A DNA stretch of 63,185 bases. Source: Paulinella micropora. Taxonomy: Eukaryota; Cercozoa; Imbricatea; Euglyphida. Positions 20,705 through 32,436 of this stretch are shown piece after piece. The notes beneath the pieces are model-generated. The model had not been told where the DNA came from. It was given only the letters and a program-made list of their open reading frames with translations, and searched no databases. The number at the start of each line of letters is the position of its first letter. The first letter of the stretch is position 1. Made by a program: the position numbers and the translations under genes. Where the stretch lies: positions 202,116-265,300 of the forward strand of contig BJOX01000011.1 in NCBI GenBank assembly GCA_009731375.1, given 5' to 3'.

Positions 20705-23208
20705 GTCTACGACGACAACACGCTCACCTGAGCCGGTGTCTTCGTCTTGACGTCCCCCCTCCGTAGCGGTATAAGCTTGCTGGGGGTAGTTGGAGCTGGA
20801 ACTGGTGCTATAATTCCAGTATCCGTGTCCTCTGGGAGGGCGCGCTGGGGTCCGTCCTCCCCTTCCACGAAAGCCTCGTCCTCGTGGTGCCGCCCCTCTT
20901 GGTGTCCCTCGGGACCCTCGTGACGATCCTCTCGTCTCTCCTCCTCCTCTAGTCGGCGCCTTTGATCGGCCCGATGTCTCTCTCTTCTCCCTTCTCTTCA
21001 TTCTGTCAAGGAAGTAAATGATGGCCTCCCGGAACTCCGCATCCGAGACCATATTCGCATTCCACCTCCCCTCCTCCAACTCCTTCTTGTACATGGCGTA
21101 CATGGTCTTTTTCATGCCTTCGAGCTCTCTAAGGAAAAGATTTCGCTGCCTATCATCAAGAGAGTCGTGGCTGAAGAGGCAATTGCCTACTCCTTTCTGT
21201 GCCTCATGCTTACACGCCATGTATGAAAAATAGCGGTAGCACGGCGTCGGCTCATCTCTCCCCCTCTTGAGACCTGCCGTTCGAGTTGCATGTGCTGCTT
21301 GAGCACCTCCAACCCCCTGTGTCGCGGCACTGGAGAATGACTCGGTGGCCGTGTCCAATTCGGAACACGCGTCGAGCACCTCCTTGAACAGGTCGCCCGG
21401 CGGAGTAGCCGCTACAGTCCTCTCGTATATATTCGTTTCTAAAAAATCCGCCGTCTTCACCGCCGTGAAGGTCGGACAGGACTGTATGATCCTTGCGAGC
21501 TTGCTCGGGTGTCGTGTACACAAAGCACTCAGGAAGTACAAAATGATAGACTTCCGGCTATAAAAGAGCCCGTACTTGGCGCTGACCTCAGTGAGGATCG
21601 CTGCCAACCTCGTGCCAATGCCCAGCCCTTCGTTCACCTCTTGAAAAATCTCAAACCCAATCAAAGTACCAGTGCACAGGTGCTGATACCCATGAGTTTT
21701 AAAGTATTGCAAGAGGACGGCAACTGGCACCGTGCATTGCAGGTCTGAGGCTGCTCTCCTAGCCGCCACCTCTACCGCTCTCATCGCCTTGTACTCCCCA
21801 ACATCAAACCCTTGTGTGATGATTGATGGGTCCAACAAGGTGTACAACGCCTCATACTCCTGTGTTTCGTCCGTTGGATGCTGCTTCATACAAGCATCAA
21901 TTCTTCTGAGCTTGTCTCGAAGGTTCGCATCCGTGTCCTTCTGACTCGCTGTCTCTGCATACAGCGTCAGAGCAGTGGCATCGGACTTTGTATATTTTTG
22001 GAAGGCCTGTATGATAGCCTGTCTGTCCTTTTTGTCATTACTGTTGACAATGACAGTGGTAGGCGCTGAGCTAGTCGCAGGGGCCGAAGGGGCTGTGTGG
22101 GCTGACGGGGCGGAGCGGCCCGAGGGAGCCATATAAGATCCAGAGGAATATTTCGGTCCCTTTGTTCCCGCCGCCTTGGCTAATGCAATCTTTGCCTCCA
22201 TCTCCTTCTTTTCTTTCTCAGCCGCTAGCTCTTTGATATACAGCTCTTGGGCATGATGAAAAAAAGACAGGATCTCAGCTGCCTTCCGAAGGAACAAGGC
22301 CTTCTCCGCCAACTCCTTCTCTCCCGCTTTATTGGTGGGGGGTGGTGCGGCCGTCCCCTCCAAGATCGTATGATCCTTCGTGAAGACCCACCTCTTCCAT
22401 GCGTCATCCTTCACCAAGGCCGCATGCAGCTTCTTCATCCTCGTCACCCCTCCAGCTTCGCCTTCTATTTCCCTCAGGGCCGGGTGAAGGTCCCTGCCAA
22501 ACTGGGTGTGTTGGAGTTTACCCAGGTCCACTAACTTGGCCTCCATAAGTTTCAGAGACACATCCATGACATTGATCTGTCCTTTTGGATTCCTGAACTT
22601 AAACTCCTTTTCCACTCTCTTTATTGAATCAATGTCCTGACCAGGATCGAGCAACCTAGCCAGTGCTCTTGTGTTCCATGGCAGCACAGTCTTTCCAGTC
22701 TGGTACTCAAAGAGTATAGCACACTCAAACACTGTCCATGAGAGGTCGAGTAGCTCCAGTAAAGACATATTGTCCCCAAATGAGACATGTTGCACCTGTA
22801 ACTGTGCACCGTCGTCTCTGAGGAATTCTGCCAGAGGCAGAGCTTGCCTTGGGAGAGGGTAACAGATGTCCTCCTTCTTCAAGGGTTGTCCCCATCGCAT
22901 TTCTTGGGGAATGTATAGCCATTTATAGGCCTCATCCTTCCCTTTCTTCTCCTCAAACTCCTTCTTACTTAGTTTGCCATATTCGGCCACAAACCTCGCT
23001 TCCTCTCCGCCCTTCTCCTCCTCCTCGACTTCCTCTGCTCCTCCTGTGTCAAAGGAAGGGTAAAAAATTGATTCTCTGCTCCTCCTGTGCCAAAGGAAGG
23101 TGCCAGATCTCCTCCTTCTGCATGAGGGTCAACGAACTCCTCTTCGTTTCCTGGGGTTCGCTCACTCTCCCCCCCTCCTTCCTGCCAGTCTTCAGACCTA
23201 GTAGACAT
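20702..23208 (-). pseudogene. gag: Ty3-type Gag with one frame-breaking tandem duplication
   Basis: The ATG at 23208 starts MSTRSEDWQEGG and leads to an acidic segment. The main body (about 760 residues) is open from about 23058 to the TGA at 20704 but in another frame. At 23035-23098 a unit of about 38 bp (ctgctcctcctgtg plus caaaggaagg) is present twice. 38 is not a multiple of three and equals the observed frame offset, so one extra copy explains the break. The body has a capsid-like helical region, a CCCH-type zinc-binding motif (C-x8-C-x10-C-x3-H, starting CYRYFSYMAC) where Ty1 or retroviral Gags have CCHC, and a C-terminal RGG-rich tail that would bind RNA. Gag packages the RNA. Alternatively, translation starts at a GTG or later ATG after the duplication. 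Confidence 0.8.
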
Positions 23209-23969
23209 GGATGCTGAAGGAATACGGATGAGACAGAGTTGTTTCTACCCCGTAATTGCTCTGTTCGTCTATGAGGAACGAATAGAGAGAAAAAACGAAA
23301 AGACAGTATAGAGAGAGAGCGTCTCACCTCTATGTCTTATGTGTTTTTTTTTTGTGAGAAAGAAGTAATCTGTACGACTTTCTCTGAAAATTTGATCTCC
23401 TTCTCCACTCCTCTTTTCTTTTTCTCTTTTTGTTGTTGTATCTGTTATGAGGTACGAGGACCTATGTACAGATAATGTCAAAGAGGCTAGAGAAGCACTC
23501 CTTGAGAAGTCGACTTGTCGTCTGACACTTGTTCAGACCTATTGTCGAAAGACAGTCAGAGATTTGCAAAAATACTCTGATGTGTGTGGTTTGAGAGGCA
23601 ACAAAGTGCACAGACTTGAAAGGTAGAGTACTACGCTCGTGTCCTTCAAGTTTGTTTGTATCTGTGAGTGTTTGTTTGTACGTCTGTTGACCTACTCTGT
23701 CTCTGTCTCAAGAGAGAACAAAAGAACAGCTACGAGGTCTGGTGTCTGGCCTCCTTGTGAGGACACAGATACAGGCTGTGGAGAGGGTACTGAGACACCT
23801 ACTCACAAACGCCTAGACGTCTAGTTTTGCAAAAAGAGCTGTGTGGGGATGTGCTGGAGTATTTGTTTTTTGGAACACCTACTCAGAAGAGATAGGTCTG
23901 TCCAATTTTTCTTTCTGCTGTTCCAAAAACAAGCCAGAAAAGAAATCAGCCTTGTGCTGGTGACTCCAA
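23209..23969 (-). other. Leader of the Ty3-type element with primer-binding site
   Basis: No gene. The PBS is TGGAGTCACCAGCACA (23968-23953, minus strand), one base from the 5' LTR. It begins TGG as expected for pairing with a tRNA 3' CCA end; the tRNA is not identified. The leader resembles 82-867 of the left-edge copy. Confidence 0.7.
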
Positions 23970-24216
23970 TGTTACAATCCCCGAAGATAGCTCAATAAAA
24001 AGTCGGTAATACAACCAGACACAAATCCCCAAAAGAGAATGATGTCTCGTTATATTAGCTCAGTGAAGCCGAAAAGAAAACGGCAACAGACCAAGGTTAA
24101 AATGGCATTAGGTCAAATCCGGCCAAACGATATTGAAAATAATGGGAAAAAACTAGGTGCACCTGACACCAGAAAAAGTATACTTTTTACCGGCTATCCG
24201 GGGGGTGATGCCTACA
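23970..24216 (-). repeat. 5' LTR of the Ty3-type element
   Basis: Partner of 13837-14083, 247 bp, with TG/CA ends. Transcription should start inside it on the minus strand. CAAT follows at 24217-24220, duplicating 13833-13836. Confidence 0.93.
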
Positions 24217-24331
24217 CAATATATTGATATTAATATTAAACAGTTCGATCCAAAGCAGTAAAATGGCATTGCGGATTCTAGCAAGTCTTTGTGATTGAAT
24301 ACTTATTAGACTAGCTATGATGTAAACCATA
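24217..24331 (-). repeat. Fragment of an older element (E), probably LTR
   Basis: This 115-bp stretch is trapped between the Ty3 element and element A. With both removed, it joins 13836 on the left and 48238 on the right. The joined right end reads tctaaca followed by ctccccctgatcg, which on the minus strand is a polypurine tract (CAGGGGGAG) followed by TGTTAGAC, as at a 3' LTR. The assignment is inferred from that junction only. Confidence 0.4.
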
Positions 24332-24654
24332 CGTTGGTAGGACAATTACGTTTTACTTGTAGTGATTACTTTGTGACTGGTAAGTAATTTATCCGTATAG
24401 TTCTAGTCAATAATTGTAACGGACGTAACGGTCCATATTGACATTCAGAATCGGACAATAACCATTGTGTAATAATTACAGTCGTGCGCCGGACTTTATT
24501 TCAGTTTCATTATTACCTTTGAGTTTGTCAGTTCTGCTATATACGTGCGGATTAAAAGTGTCGATTTTGGTATCGTGGCTTCTAACGGAGTCTCTCAGCA
24601 AACCGGCGTCTAATGTATTAGGTCCGTGAGTGACCGGGTATTACCTAATCAACT
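24332..24654 (+). repeat. 5' LTR of element A
   Basis: About 320 bp, starting CGTTGGTAGG and ending CCTAATCAAC plus one base; the 3' copy ends CAACG. The ends are thus CGTTG...CAACG, a perfect 5-bp inverted repeat that is not TG...CA. Confidence 0.88.
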
Positions 24655-24664
24655 GTTATGAGCC
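24655..24664 (+). promoter_or_regulatory. Primer-binding site of A, matching an initiator-Met tRNA anticodon loop
   Basis: GTTATGAGCC lies directly after the LTR. It is complementary to GGCUCAUAAC, the anticodon stem-loop of yeast-type initiator tRNA-Met. Some copia-group elements (Drosophila copia, yeast Ty5) are known to use such an internal tRNA site. Confidence 0.6.
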
Positions 24665-24833
24665 GCTGGGGAAACGAATTTCGGCACCATGCGATCAGCA
24701 TGAGCGGACAATTGATGTCTCCGTGACACTCCGGTGTTTAGCGGAAATAAAAAGGATTTACAGAGTTGCTATTACCAGCCTGCAACGGCCTGATAGAGGA
24801 GTATGCCTACGGGATTAGCACAAACTTGGGGAT

Positions 24834-26559
24834 ATGTTTCATGATGCTTTCAAAGACAATAAAGCGGCAAGAACAAAGTATGGTTATGATAGAGACAGGA
24901 TGAGAAAAGCAGAAGAAATGGAAGAACCGAGAGAACCACACGAGGTGGACACACCGGAAGGATCAGAAGACGAAGAAGATGAAACAGAGACACAACAAAC
25001 AGGACAACAGAGACAGAGAAGTAGCCAAATACCACAAGACTCGAAGACACAGCAAGAGAAACCTGCCAACTGGAAAGACCTCTCAAAGGGAGAGAAGAAA
25101 GCTTGGGAGGATAGGGCGAACAGAAAGAAGAAAAGACAGATGACAAGAACCAACAAGGATGTGTATTTGCTGAGGAAGAAAAGATACAGAGAAGAAATGC
25201 AGTACCTGCATCGCTGCAGGATGTTCCAACTTCTCGTAACAACAGCATTCTCGGAATCCAAGGTGATTCAATTTCTGCGCAGTAAAAACGTTCATTGCCC
25301 GTTTGAGAAAGTCGGCATTGTCAAAGCAAAATACGGTAATCTAAGTGGTGCGGCGAGATACATACATAGAGGAGAAAGCGTTTAAAAAATGAGACCGAGA
25401 CCGACAGAGGATATGGACGAGTATCTAACACAACATCTACTGCAGAAGAACTGGCTAGAAGCCCTGAGAGGGAAGCCCTTTGAGCCAGAAGAAGCAGTAA
25501 ATGGGGTGTTAGAGAAGCTAGCAGAGCATGAGGCCTATGGGCCCGCTTACCTCAACGATCATTATAGATTAGCAGCAGCGAGCAGGCCAACACATGATGA
25601 TATGGTAGAGTCGGCAAGAGAAATTTACGTGTTGTGGGAAGCGAAGCAGAAGAGACTGAGAAAGGAACGTAGGAGAGAGAACGAGAGGAAGAGAGAGGGT
25701 AAGGGAGCGAATCTACTGTTTGGAGAGGGAGAGGGAGGAGAGAAGGGAGAAAAGAGAGAGAAGAACAAGAAATGAACTAAAAACGGGAAGGGCAAGGGCA
25801 ACAAGAATGGTAGTGATAGTTCAGAGCAGGAATGGTGGCTGACAGCGACATGCTATAACTGCTACCAGACTGGACACACAAAGCGTTTTTTCCCCAAACA
25901 GAAGTCAAGCCCCAAACGAACTAGTCCAAAGTCAGCTCACTCTAACTCCACAAAAGGAAAGCAAAGAGACAAGAGTGGCAAGTTTAAAAAGAAAGGAGCC
26001 AAAGGAGTCACTCTCATGAGGGGAGAAGTAGGAGAGGAGGGTGAGGAGGAAGAAGGAGACAAATCTGAAGGGGAAAACAGCTCAGAAGAAGAAGAGTATG
26101 GGCTAGTCATGATGGAGGGTGCAGAAGAAGCAATGGAGGGAAACATAGAAAGTGGGGAAAGCATTATTGCTCGTAAAGCAGAGCAAGAGGGCGAGGAGGA
26201 TAGTGAGCCTCCAAAGGAGCAAAGTGACAAAAAACACTTAGATCCACCCGCAAGAGCCCGTGGGGGGGGGGGGGGGGGGGGCGGGGGGGGGCCCCCCCNN
26301 NNNNNNNNCCACAACCCTCCACCTCGCACTCTCACTAGTGCTCAACACCCCGACACCTCTACAACAACCACTCCTGCCCTCACAACCTCACGAGACACAC
26401 AACGTGTGCAACCCTCACCATTGCAACCAAAACCCTCGCATGTGAAAGAGAAAGAGAAACGGAAAAGTGAGAAACCGACACCCACACCCCCTCAGAACTC
26501 AAGACAATCAAAGAACGAAACATCACGTCCCACTACACTCACTCCTAAGAGCCACACCA
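24834..26559 (+). pseudogene. gag: Element A Gag, first part, with two in-frame stops
   Basis: A single frame runs from the ATG at 24834 to the insertion point of B, broken only by TAA (25383-25385) and TGA (25773-25775). It contains an acidic N-terminus, a Lys/Arg-rich helical region and a conserved-looking block (TEDMDEYLTQHLLQKNWLEA). A zinc-knuckle-like CYNCYQTGHTKRFF follows, whose last Cys is replaced by Phe, then Glu-rich low complexity with a 10-N gap. Gag would form the particle and bind RNA. Removing B makes the frame run on into 35527 without a stop, so the two parts are one gene. Confidence 0.75.
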
Positions 26560-27078
26560 CGACAGAGTTGTAAATCTTCCGAGCCGGAAGACCCACTAGC
26601 TGACGGGCAACGGTACTTGCCGGAATAAAAGGTTATAAAGCGCAGAGGGTGGGCAATGCAGTGAGGCAATTGACCACTCTCTATATTCAATAACTAGTCA
26701 ATACTAGCGTCCCAGTATTACTAATCCGTTATTATTGTCCAAGTGTTTACAGTTCACTTATTCAGTGTGGTTTCCTTTTAATTCTGAGGTACAGACTGTG
26801 CTGCTTGAGCACCCTAGCTGCGAAACCTATCCGTTCCATCTAAGCTATCCGTTCTACAATTTGCTGTCCTACATAAGTCCCGACGGGGACCTTGCCTATT
26901 CTAGATGATTCAAGAATGTCTAGACAAGATGTATTGTACAACTCAAGTATACTTGTAAGCAAAAATGGTATTACATAGGTAATTAGCAAGGAGGGCCGGT
27001 CGAGAATAAGTTTACGTGAATTTGCCACTGAAGACAAATTTGGTAACGGATATTCCCGGTAACGGTATATCTCCGACG
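26560..27078 (-). repeat. 3' LTR of element B
   Basis: 519 bp. On the minus strand it begins CGTCGGAG, directly after the polypurine tract GAGGGGGAG, and ends CTCTGTCG. The ends are CG...CG and not TG...CA. Confidence 0.9.
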
Positions 27079-28385
27079 CTCCCCCTCAAAGAACGTAAAC
27101 TAATCCGCCTTGACTGCTTAGTAATAATATGGTTTATTATTAAGTCCGCACCAAGGACCTTATGATCATAAATGAATTAACATGTCTATGCCCTATCACT
27201 CACGTTGGCGGTGAAAAGCCAGACCCAAAGAAGGTTATTACTTACCCTCACTCTCTCTGAGAAATAGAGTCAGAAGTGGCTACCCCACTTACCGCGGCAT
27301 GCATATATCAATGAGATTACATGCAAGGCTGGCGTCCCACGGTAAAGCAAGGCCTCTCTGACGAGAAGACGATTAACAACTACTCTCACCTAACCTCTCA
27401 AATTGAAAAAGGTAAAAGTTGAGCCCATCCCGGCTGAAACTTGAAGTATGATCATGCATCGGAGAATTACATAACATATAATCAAAAAATAATAAGTCAA
27501 CAAGTCGACTTAGTAAATGTTGATCCGGTAATACGATTTACGGTGAAATTTATTGACTTATCTATCCCTAATGCTTATATGATAATCATAATGTCCATAT
27601 ATATGAAGTATAGATATAGACATCACATAGTAACATATAAAATGTGGCATTGAATAATATAATAAAAGTTATGAAGGCAAATGCATATAAAATATTCAAT
27701 ATGAAATATAATCATGCCAAATTAACGCAGTAGTTATAGAACATCGAGATATAAAAGAAAATACTATTTATATGATATAATATTAATGCGTGACTTAGCA
27801 AAAATAAAAACGGCAGCATTTCCCCGGCAAGGGGTACCTATCGGAAAATATATATGAAAATAATATAATTCGAAGGGTAATTGCCGGCCGAACGCGCGGT
27901 TTTCTTTGCGCTCACTGTCGCGAACCGGTCTCGAACGAATCCCGCATTTGCATTTGCTTCTGGGCCTTGATCCCCCGGACTTTGTCTTGTGTTCTTGGCC
28001 CGTCCCATGCTCTACTACCTAAAGTTCCTATCAACGGAAAAAGGGGTAGCGCACGGCAAAGACAAACCAAAAGCACAGATAAACATGGTGACAAGTCCTA
28101 GCAAGCTACAAGAATGCTTTGGGATACAAAATCCTTAAGAGCCGGAGGCTACTTAACGACTTTGTGTCCAGAAGCACTAAGTCGGTCGTTGACGCAGCCT
28201 ACTTCCGAGTCGGCTGATCCAGGCACCAAAACACAACCTAGAAAGCTGGGTATATAACAAATAGCGAGGTTGACCCTCGTATTACGTAAAGCGATACCGA
28301 CATTGAGTGTTGGGACTCATTTCCGGTCACCACTCCAATGACTTGGTCATTATCGGCTTAAACCCCTACTAAGGCTATGTCTATC
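27079..28385 (-). other. 3' non-coding region of element B
   Basis: About 1.3 kb between the end of RNase H and the 3' LTR, AT-rich between 27460 and 27880, with no credible gene. The polypurine tract is next to the LTR (27079-27087). Confidence 0.6.
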
Positions 28386-29851
28386 CTACTCGTCCGAGAG
28401 CTCCATCTTTCTAAGCGCGTCCAAATCCAATTTGGGGCAGAACACGTCCAACAACATGTCTGCTTGATCCTTGGGCAAATACTTAGTCAAAAATCCCCTA
28501 ACTGACCTTTAGTACCTATCTTCCTAAATAAAGCTATGCCTTCCTGTTCTAGCTCATGTAGGTAGTGTTCTTCCAAAGGCAAGTGTTTCGTGCGTGGTCC
28601 GGCTAACCCGCGTTGTGCGGCTAGTATGGTTTGTGCGTTATCCTCGTAAACTTCGAATGGTTTGGGCTCCGGAATGCCTAATTTACTTCGCATGTTGCGA
28701 ATTGCCAGAGCTTCCCTCAGTGCCTCGTTCGCAGCGAAAATTTTAGCGTCATTCGATGAAAGGGCAACTTTCGACTGCCGTTTGGACAGCCAAGCCACGG
28801 GATCCCCTCCTACTAGGACTACATACCCGGTACGAGATTTACCCGTCTTTAAACAAACCCTGTGAGCCGCATCGGGCCAAACTGTCATGGGTCCAATAGG
28901 TCCTGCCTTCCCTCCCGCACTAAGTTCTGTTTTACTGAACTTAAGTACTCTATCATTCTTCAGATATCGGATTATCTTCCCTAGCTTGGAATAAGTCTTT
29001 CCCACATCTACTGTCTGCAAAACGCTTGCAGAATTGAGGGCTTCCTCAATATCCGGCCTAGTCATCTTGGCCAAAAAGAGTAAACTCCCAACTATCTGTG
29101 GAATGGAGAACTGTCTAAGTCTAGCTTGCGCGTCCATTGGCATAGGGTCAGTTTTTGAACCTGGAGTTGCGCTGGGCTTGCAGTGTTCATACCCGTAAAA
29201 TTTCACAACTTTCCGAGCGTAACTTTGCTGACTTAGGATAATTTCCGACTTCGTCTGAATAATTTCCATCCCCTTGAATTCTTTTGCCAACCCGAGTCTT
29301 TTGATGGGAAAGTTCATCTCAAGTTTCTCGCAAAATCTGTCATAGGCTTGCCTATTAGGAGCCATGAAAATGAGGTCGTCTACATGGAAGACGCCTACTA
29401 TTCCATCCCCTATCTTCACTCCTTTCTCCATAAACATACATGGGTCAGATTGGAGTGTTACAAAGCCTAACTCTTTTAGAAGCCCGGAAAATATATCATA
29501 CCACCGCTTCCCCGCCTGGGGAGCGCCGTATAATGCTTTGACGACCTTCCATATCTTTCCTACTCTCCCTAACATGGATGCACCGTGTGGTGGGCGAGCA
29601 TATATGGCGTCAATCATGTCGGCATTAAGATATGCGTTTTTAAAGTCTACCCCGAAAAGTCTCCTACCATAGCCAACTGTCAACTTGCAAAGCAGCAAAA
29701 CTGATCTGTGGTTGGCGCATGGCACGTATAAGTGTTCAGGATTATAACTTATACCTGGTTGCAACTGGTCTCCCCTTAAGGATAAACGTGACTTGACGAA
29801 CCGAAGTCCATCTTGGTCAGTTTTCACCTTATGCACCCAAGTCAATCCCAC
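28386..29851 (-). pseudogene. pol: Element B reverse transcriptase and RNase H
   Basis: Copia-type RT from MGLTWVHKVK (the join with the integrase frame at 29829-29851 is one frame change). Landmarks are FGVDFKNAYLNA, ALYGAPQAGKRWYD, and the catalytic FHVDDLIF. RNase H then has VWPDAAHRV, SRTGYVVLVGGDPVAWLSKR and FEVYEDNAQTILAAQRG. The open frame ends at 28487, but a single-base deletion there hides the usual C-terminus (TKYLPKDQ), which is readable in the next frame to the stop at 28388-28386. The product would copy element RNA into DNA. The first ATG (29851) is not a true start, because RT is part of the Pol polyprotein. Confidence 0.85.
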
Positions 29852-31553
29852 TATTAATCTTAACTCCGGCTTTCCTAGCCTCGCTTTCGTCTACCCATTG
29901 GTAGGTCTTGAACTCCGCTATAGAACGTAGCTCTCTATCTATCCCTGCCTGTAGATCTTTGAGTGTCATACCCTCTATGGCTAAGTCTGGCGGCAAATGT
30001 ATGTAAAACATCCACTCACTCGCTTCTTCATGTGAAATGCAATCATCCATGTCAATCATCGCTGTAACATGATGTGTAGATGTGCGGTGTAGATCTACTT
30101 GCTTTCTCACTCTCTTCCCGCTGACTATGTTCGCTTCTGTTATCCTGTCGCTCTGTTCCCATGTTACTCCCTTGGTTGGGGCCTTACCCTCTGCATACTG
30201 TGTTGGGGGGTCATGTTGCGCGTATGGGCTGTTCATATCTATTGGCAAGGGCCCTATACTCATGCGCTCATCTATTTGCTCCCCCTGGACTGCATCAACC
30301 TCATGAGGTTCATGATCAGTCTCTAGCTTGGCCTCTACCTTATCCTCTACCTCCCTGTCTACGTGCGGTGTAGTGGTAGGACTGTGAGGGAATGGTGCAA
30401 CTGGACTATCAGTGGAACTGGGTTCTATGTCGACTGCCTGGCTAGTTCCTACGGCTATCCCGGCGTCTAAGAGCCCGTGTGTGTTGCTGTGGTCTAATTC
30501 ATCGCTAAATTCTGGCTGTGGGTCTATCTCCCCCTCAGTTGCATCTTCCCAAGCTACCTGAGGCTCTATCGACTCACCTACCCTACTAAGATCAAAACGG
30601 ACATTTCTAACGCCTGACAAGACTTTCTGTCCATCCCAAACTCTGTATAAATTGCGATGCATATCATATCCTACTAACTTTACTAACTTACCGGGCATGG
30701 ATCCTTTACCATTTACCTTTCCTACGTGCATCACTCCCATGCAACCAATTGGACGTAATTGATGCAAGGGTGGTGCTCGTTTGAAGAGTAATTGGTAAGG
30801 CGACGTGCCCTTATGTTGTCCTTTAGTAATAGGTAATATATTATATAGCACTGTGGCTGTATGTTCCATTTCTGCCCAGAAGTTGGGAGGAAATCGAGCA
30901 TGCTGCCTAAGTGCGCGAGCAGGCCCCCCCGTCACCCCGTTTATTCTTTCAGCTCTCGCATTACCATCTTTATCAGCAGTGGCTGCATCTTTCCATATTA
31001 TGTCACTATACTTCTCACTTATCTCTCTTGGTGCCGTGAATTCCTGGTCGCAAACTACAACTTTAACTTTACTCTCTGTCTGTCTCTCAATAAACGCTAT
31101 CGCTTTATGTATGCAAAATATAAATTCATTTTTATGTCTTAAGTAGAAATCAAGAGCATAACCCGAGAAATCGTCCATAACCGTGAATTTATACTTTCTA
31201 CCTTCCCGTGACATGACTCTCCACGGGCCTTGCGTGTCGCAATGCAGCATCTCTCCCACTCTCTCTGCTCTCGGCAAATGATTGGAAGCAAATCGAGGCA
31301 ACACGCTGGCTTTGGCAATCATGCATGGCTCACACATTCTACATTCTTCTTTTGCACTCTCTACACTACCATCTCTACCTACTAGCTTAATGCATACGGC
31401 GTCAGCTAAAGCTTTAGTCCCCTCCCAGCTTACATGACCCGCCATAGCATGCACTAGACTAACAGGCAGCACTCTCACTCTCTTGACAGTAGAAGGGTAC
31501 TTAACAAACAGAACAGCATTCTTTATTATTAGTTTAGATGAATTAATACTCAC
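29829..31553 (-). pseudogene. pol: Element B integrase and linker
   Basis: A zinc-binding H-C-C module (HAMAGHVSWEG ... CRMCEPCMIAK) precedes the DDE core: MLHCDTQGPW (Asp), VVCDQEF (Asp), NARAERINGV (Glu). A copia-type C-terminal region (GYDMHRNLYRVWDG) and a long Pro/Thr/Asp-rich linker lead to the start of RT (SIAEFKTYQWVDE). The enzyme would insert the element DNA. The frame closes at 29829, where RT continues in a neighbouring frame, so one mutation separates the two halves. Confidence 0.85.
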
Positions 31554-31606
31554 TTTACTCTCTTTTGCTGTTACTATTGTCCCTTTATTGTCTGAGGGTG
31601 TGGGTT

Positions 31607-32426
31607 TTATGCTTGGGTTCTCCCACCCTGTTGCCCCGCCTCCCTCTCTCTCTCAGGCGCACCCTTAGGTGTGAAACGACACTTAGGATCTAACTTACTA
31701 TCCTTATGGCTATCCCATCTGTATAGCAAGGCTTTAGTTAGCCTCCCCCTGACAAGTATGTCCTTTTCCTTCACAGGCAGTGCCCCCTTCAAGATGAACA
31801 TCTGTCCATTTTGATGGGAGTACTGCTCTGTGATGGAAATGGTCTATCGGGCCAGTGGGTGCAACGTTGATTGGCATGAGTGGATCATAGTAGGCACTCT
31901 TGCAAATTTTATGCATTCGCCCCTCTCCATCTACTCTTGCTACACACATCAACCCTGCCTCTCCTATCACTCTCGTTCCATTCCCTGTACTGAATGTTAC
32001 CTTACTGATCTTCTTCAGTTCTTTCATCATCGTGTCGTCGTGACAGACACACTGTGTCGCACCACTATCTTGATACACATGCTTGCTCTTTACTAGCTTA
32101 CTATGTGCCATGACTGTGGTGGAGTCCTGTTTCTTCTTTGATTTGTTTTTCTTGTCTTTCTTCTTCTTCTTCTTCTTCAACTTCTTCTTCTTTCTTTTCC
32201 TTTTCGTCTGTTCTTCGTCTTCAGACTCAGAGGACTCAGACGGCTCTGATGACATGAGCTCAGGGACGTCATCAGAGTCGTCTGGGTCATAGTCTCTATC
32301 AGGCATCCCAGTCTGAATCTGTCCTTTCAGTTCTTCCTGCAGGTTAGTTACTTCTCTTACCTGTCTGTCTAACTGACTGATTCTCTCTCTAGACGCACCT
32401 GTGATCAGTTCCTGAGGAACTGTCAC
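31607..32426 (-). pseudogene. pol: Element B protease and pre-integrase segment
   Basis: The frame 32426-31734 has a coiled-coil-like and Lys-rich start, then a retropepsin active site HVYQDSGATQCVC (DSG as in copia elements). The reading shifts near 31790 into another frame (31801-31607), which has the GAG-pre-integrase block VRGRLTKALLYRWD. The protease would cleave Gag-Pol. The breaks show that the copy is inactive. Confidence 0.75.
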
Positions 32427-32436
32427 CTCAACAAAC

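Larger units (their letters stand above)
13837..24216 (-). mobile_element. Complete Ty3-type LTR retrotransposon (10.4 kb)
   Basis: Two 247-bp LTRs in direct orientation enclose leader, gag, pol and polypurine tract on the minus strand. The target duplication is CAAT (13833-13836 and 24217-24220). Pol order is protease, reverse transcriptase, RNase H, integrase, which defines the Ty3 group. The two LTRs are almost identical, so the insertion is recent. Pol is uninterrupted over 1915 codons, while gag carries one frame-breaking duplication. Confidence 0.93.
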
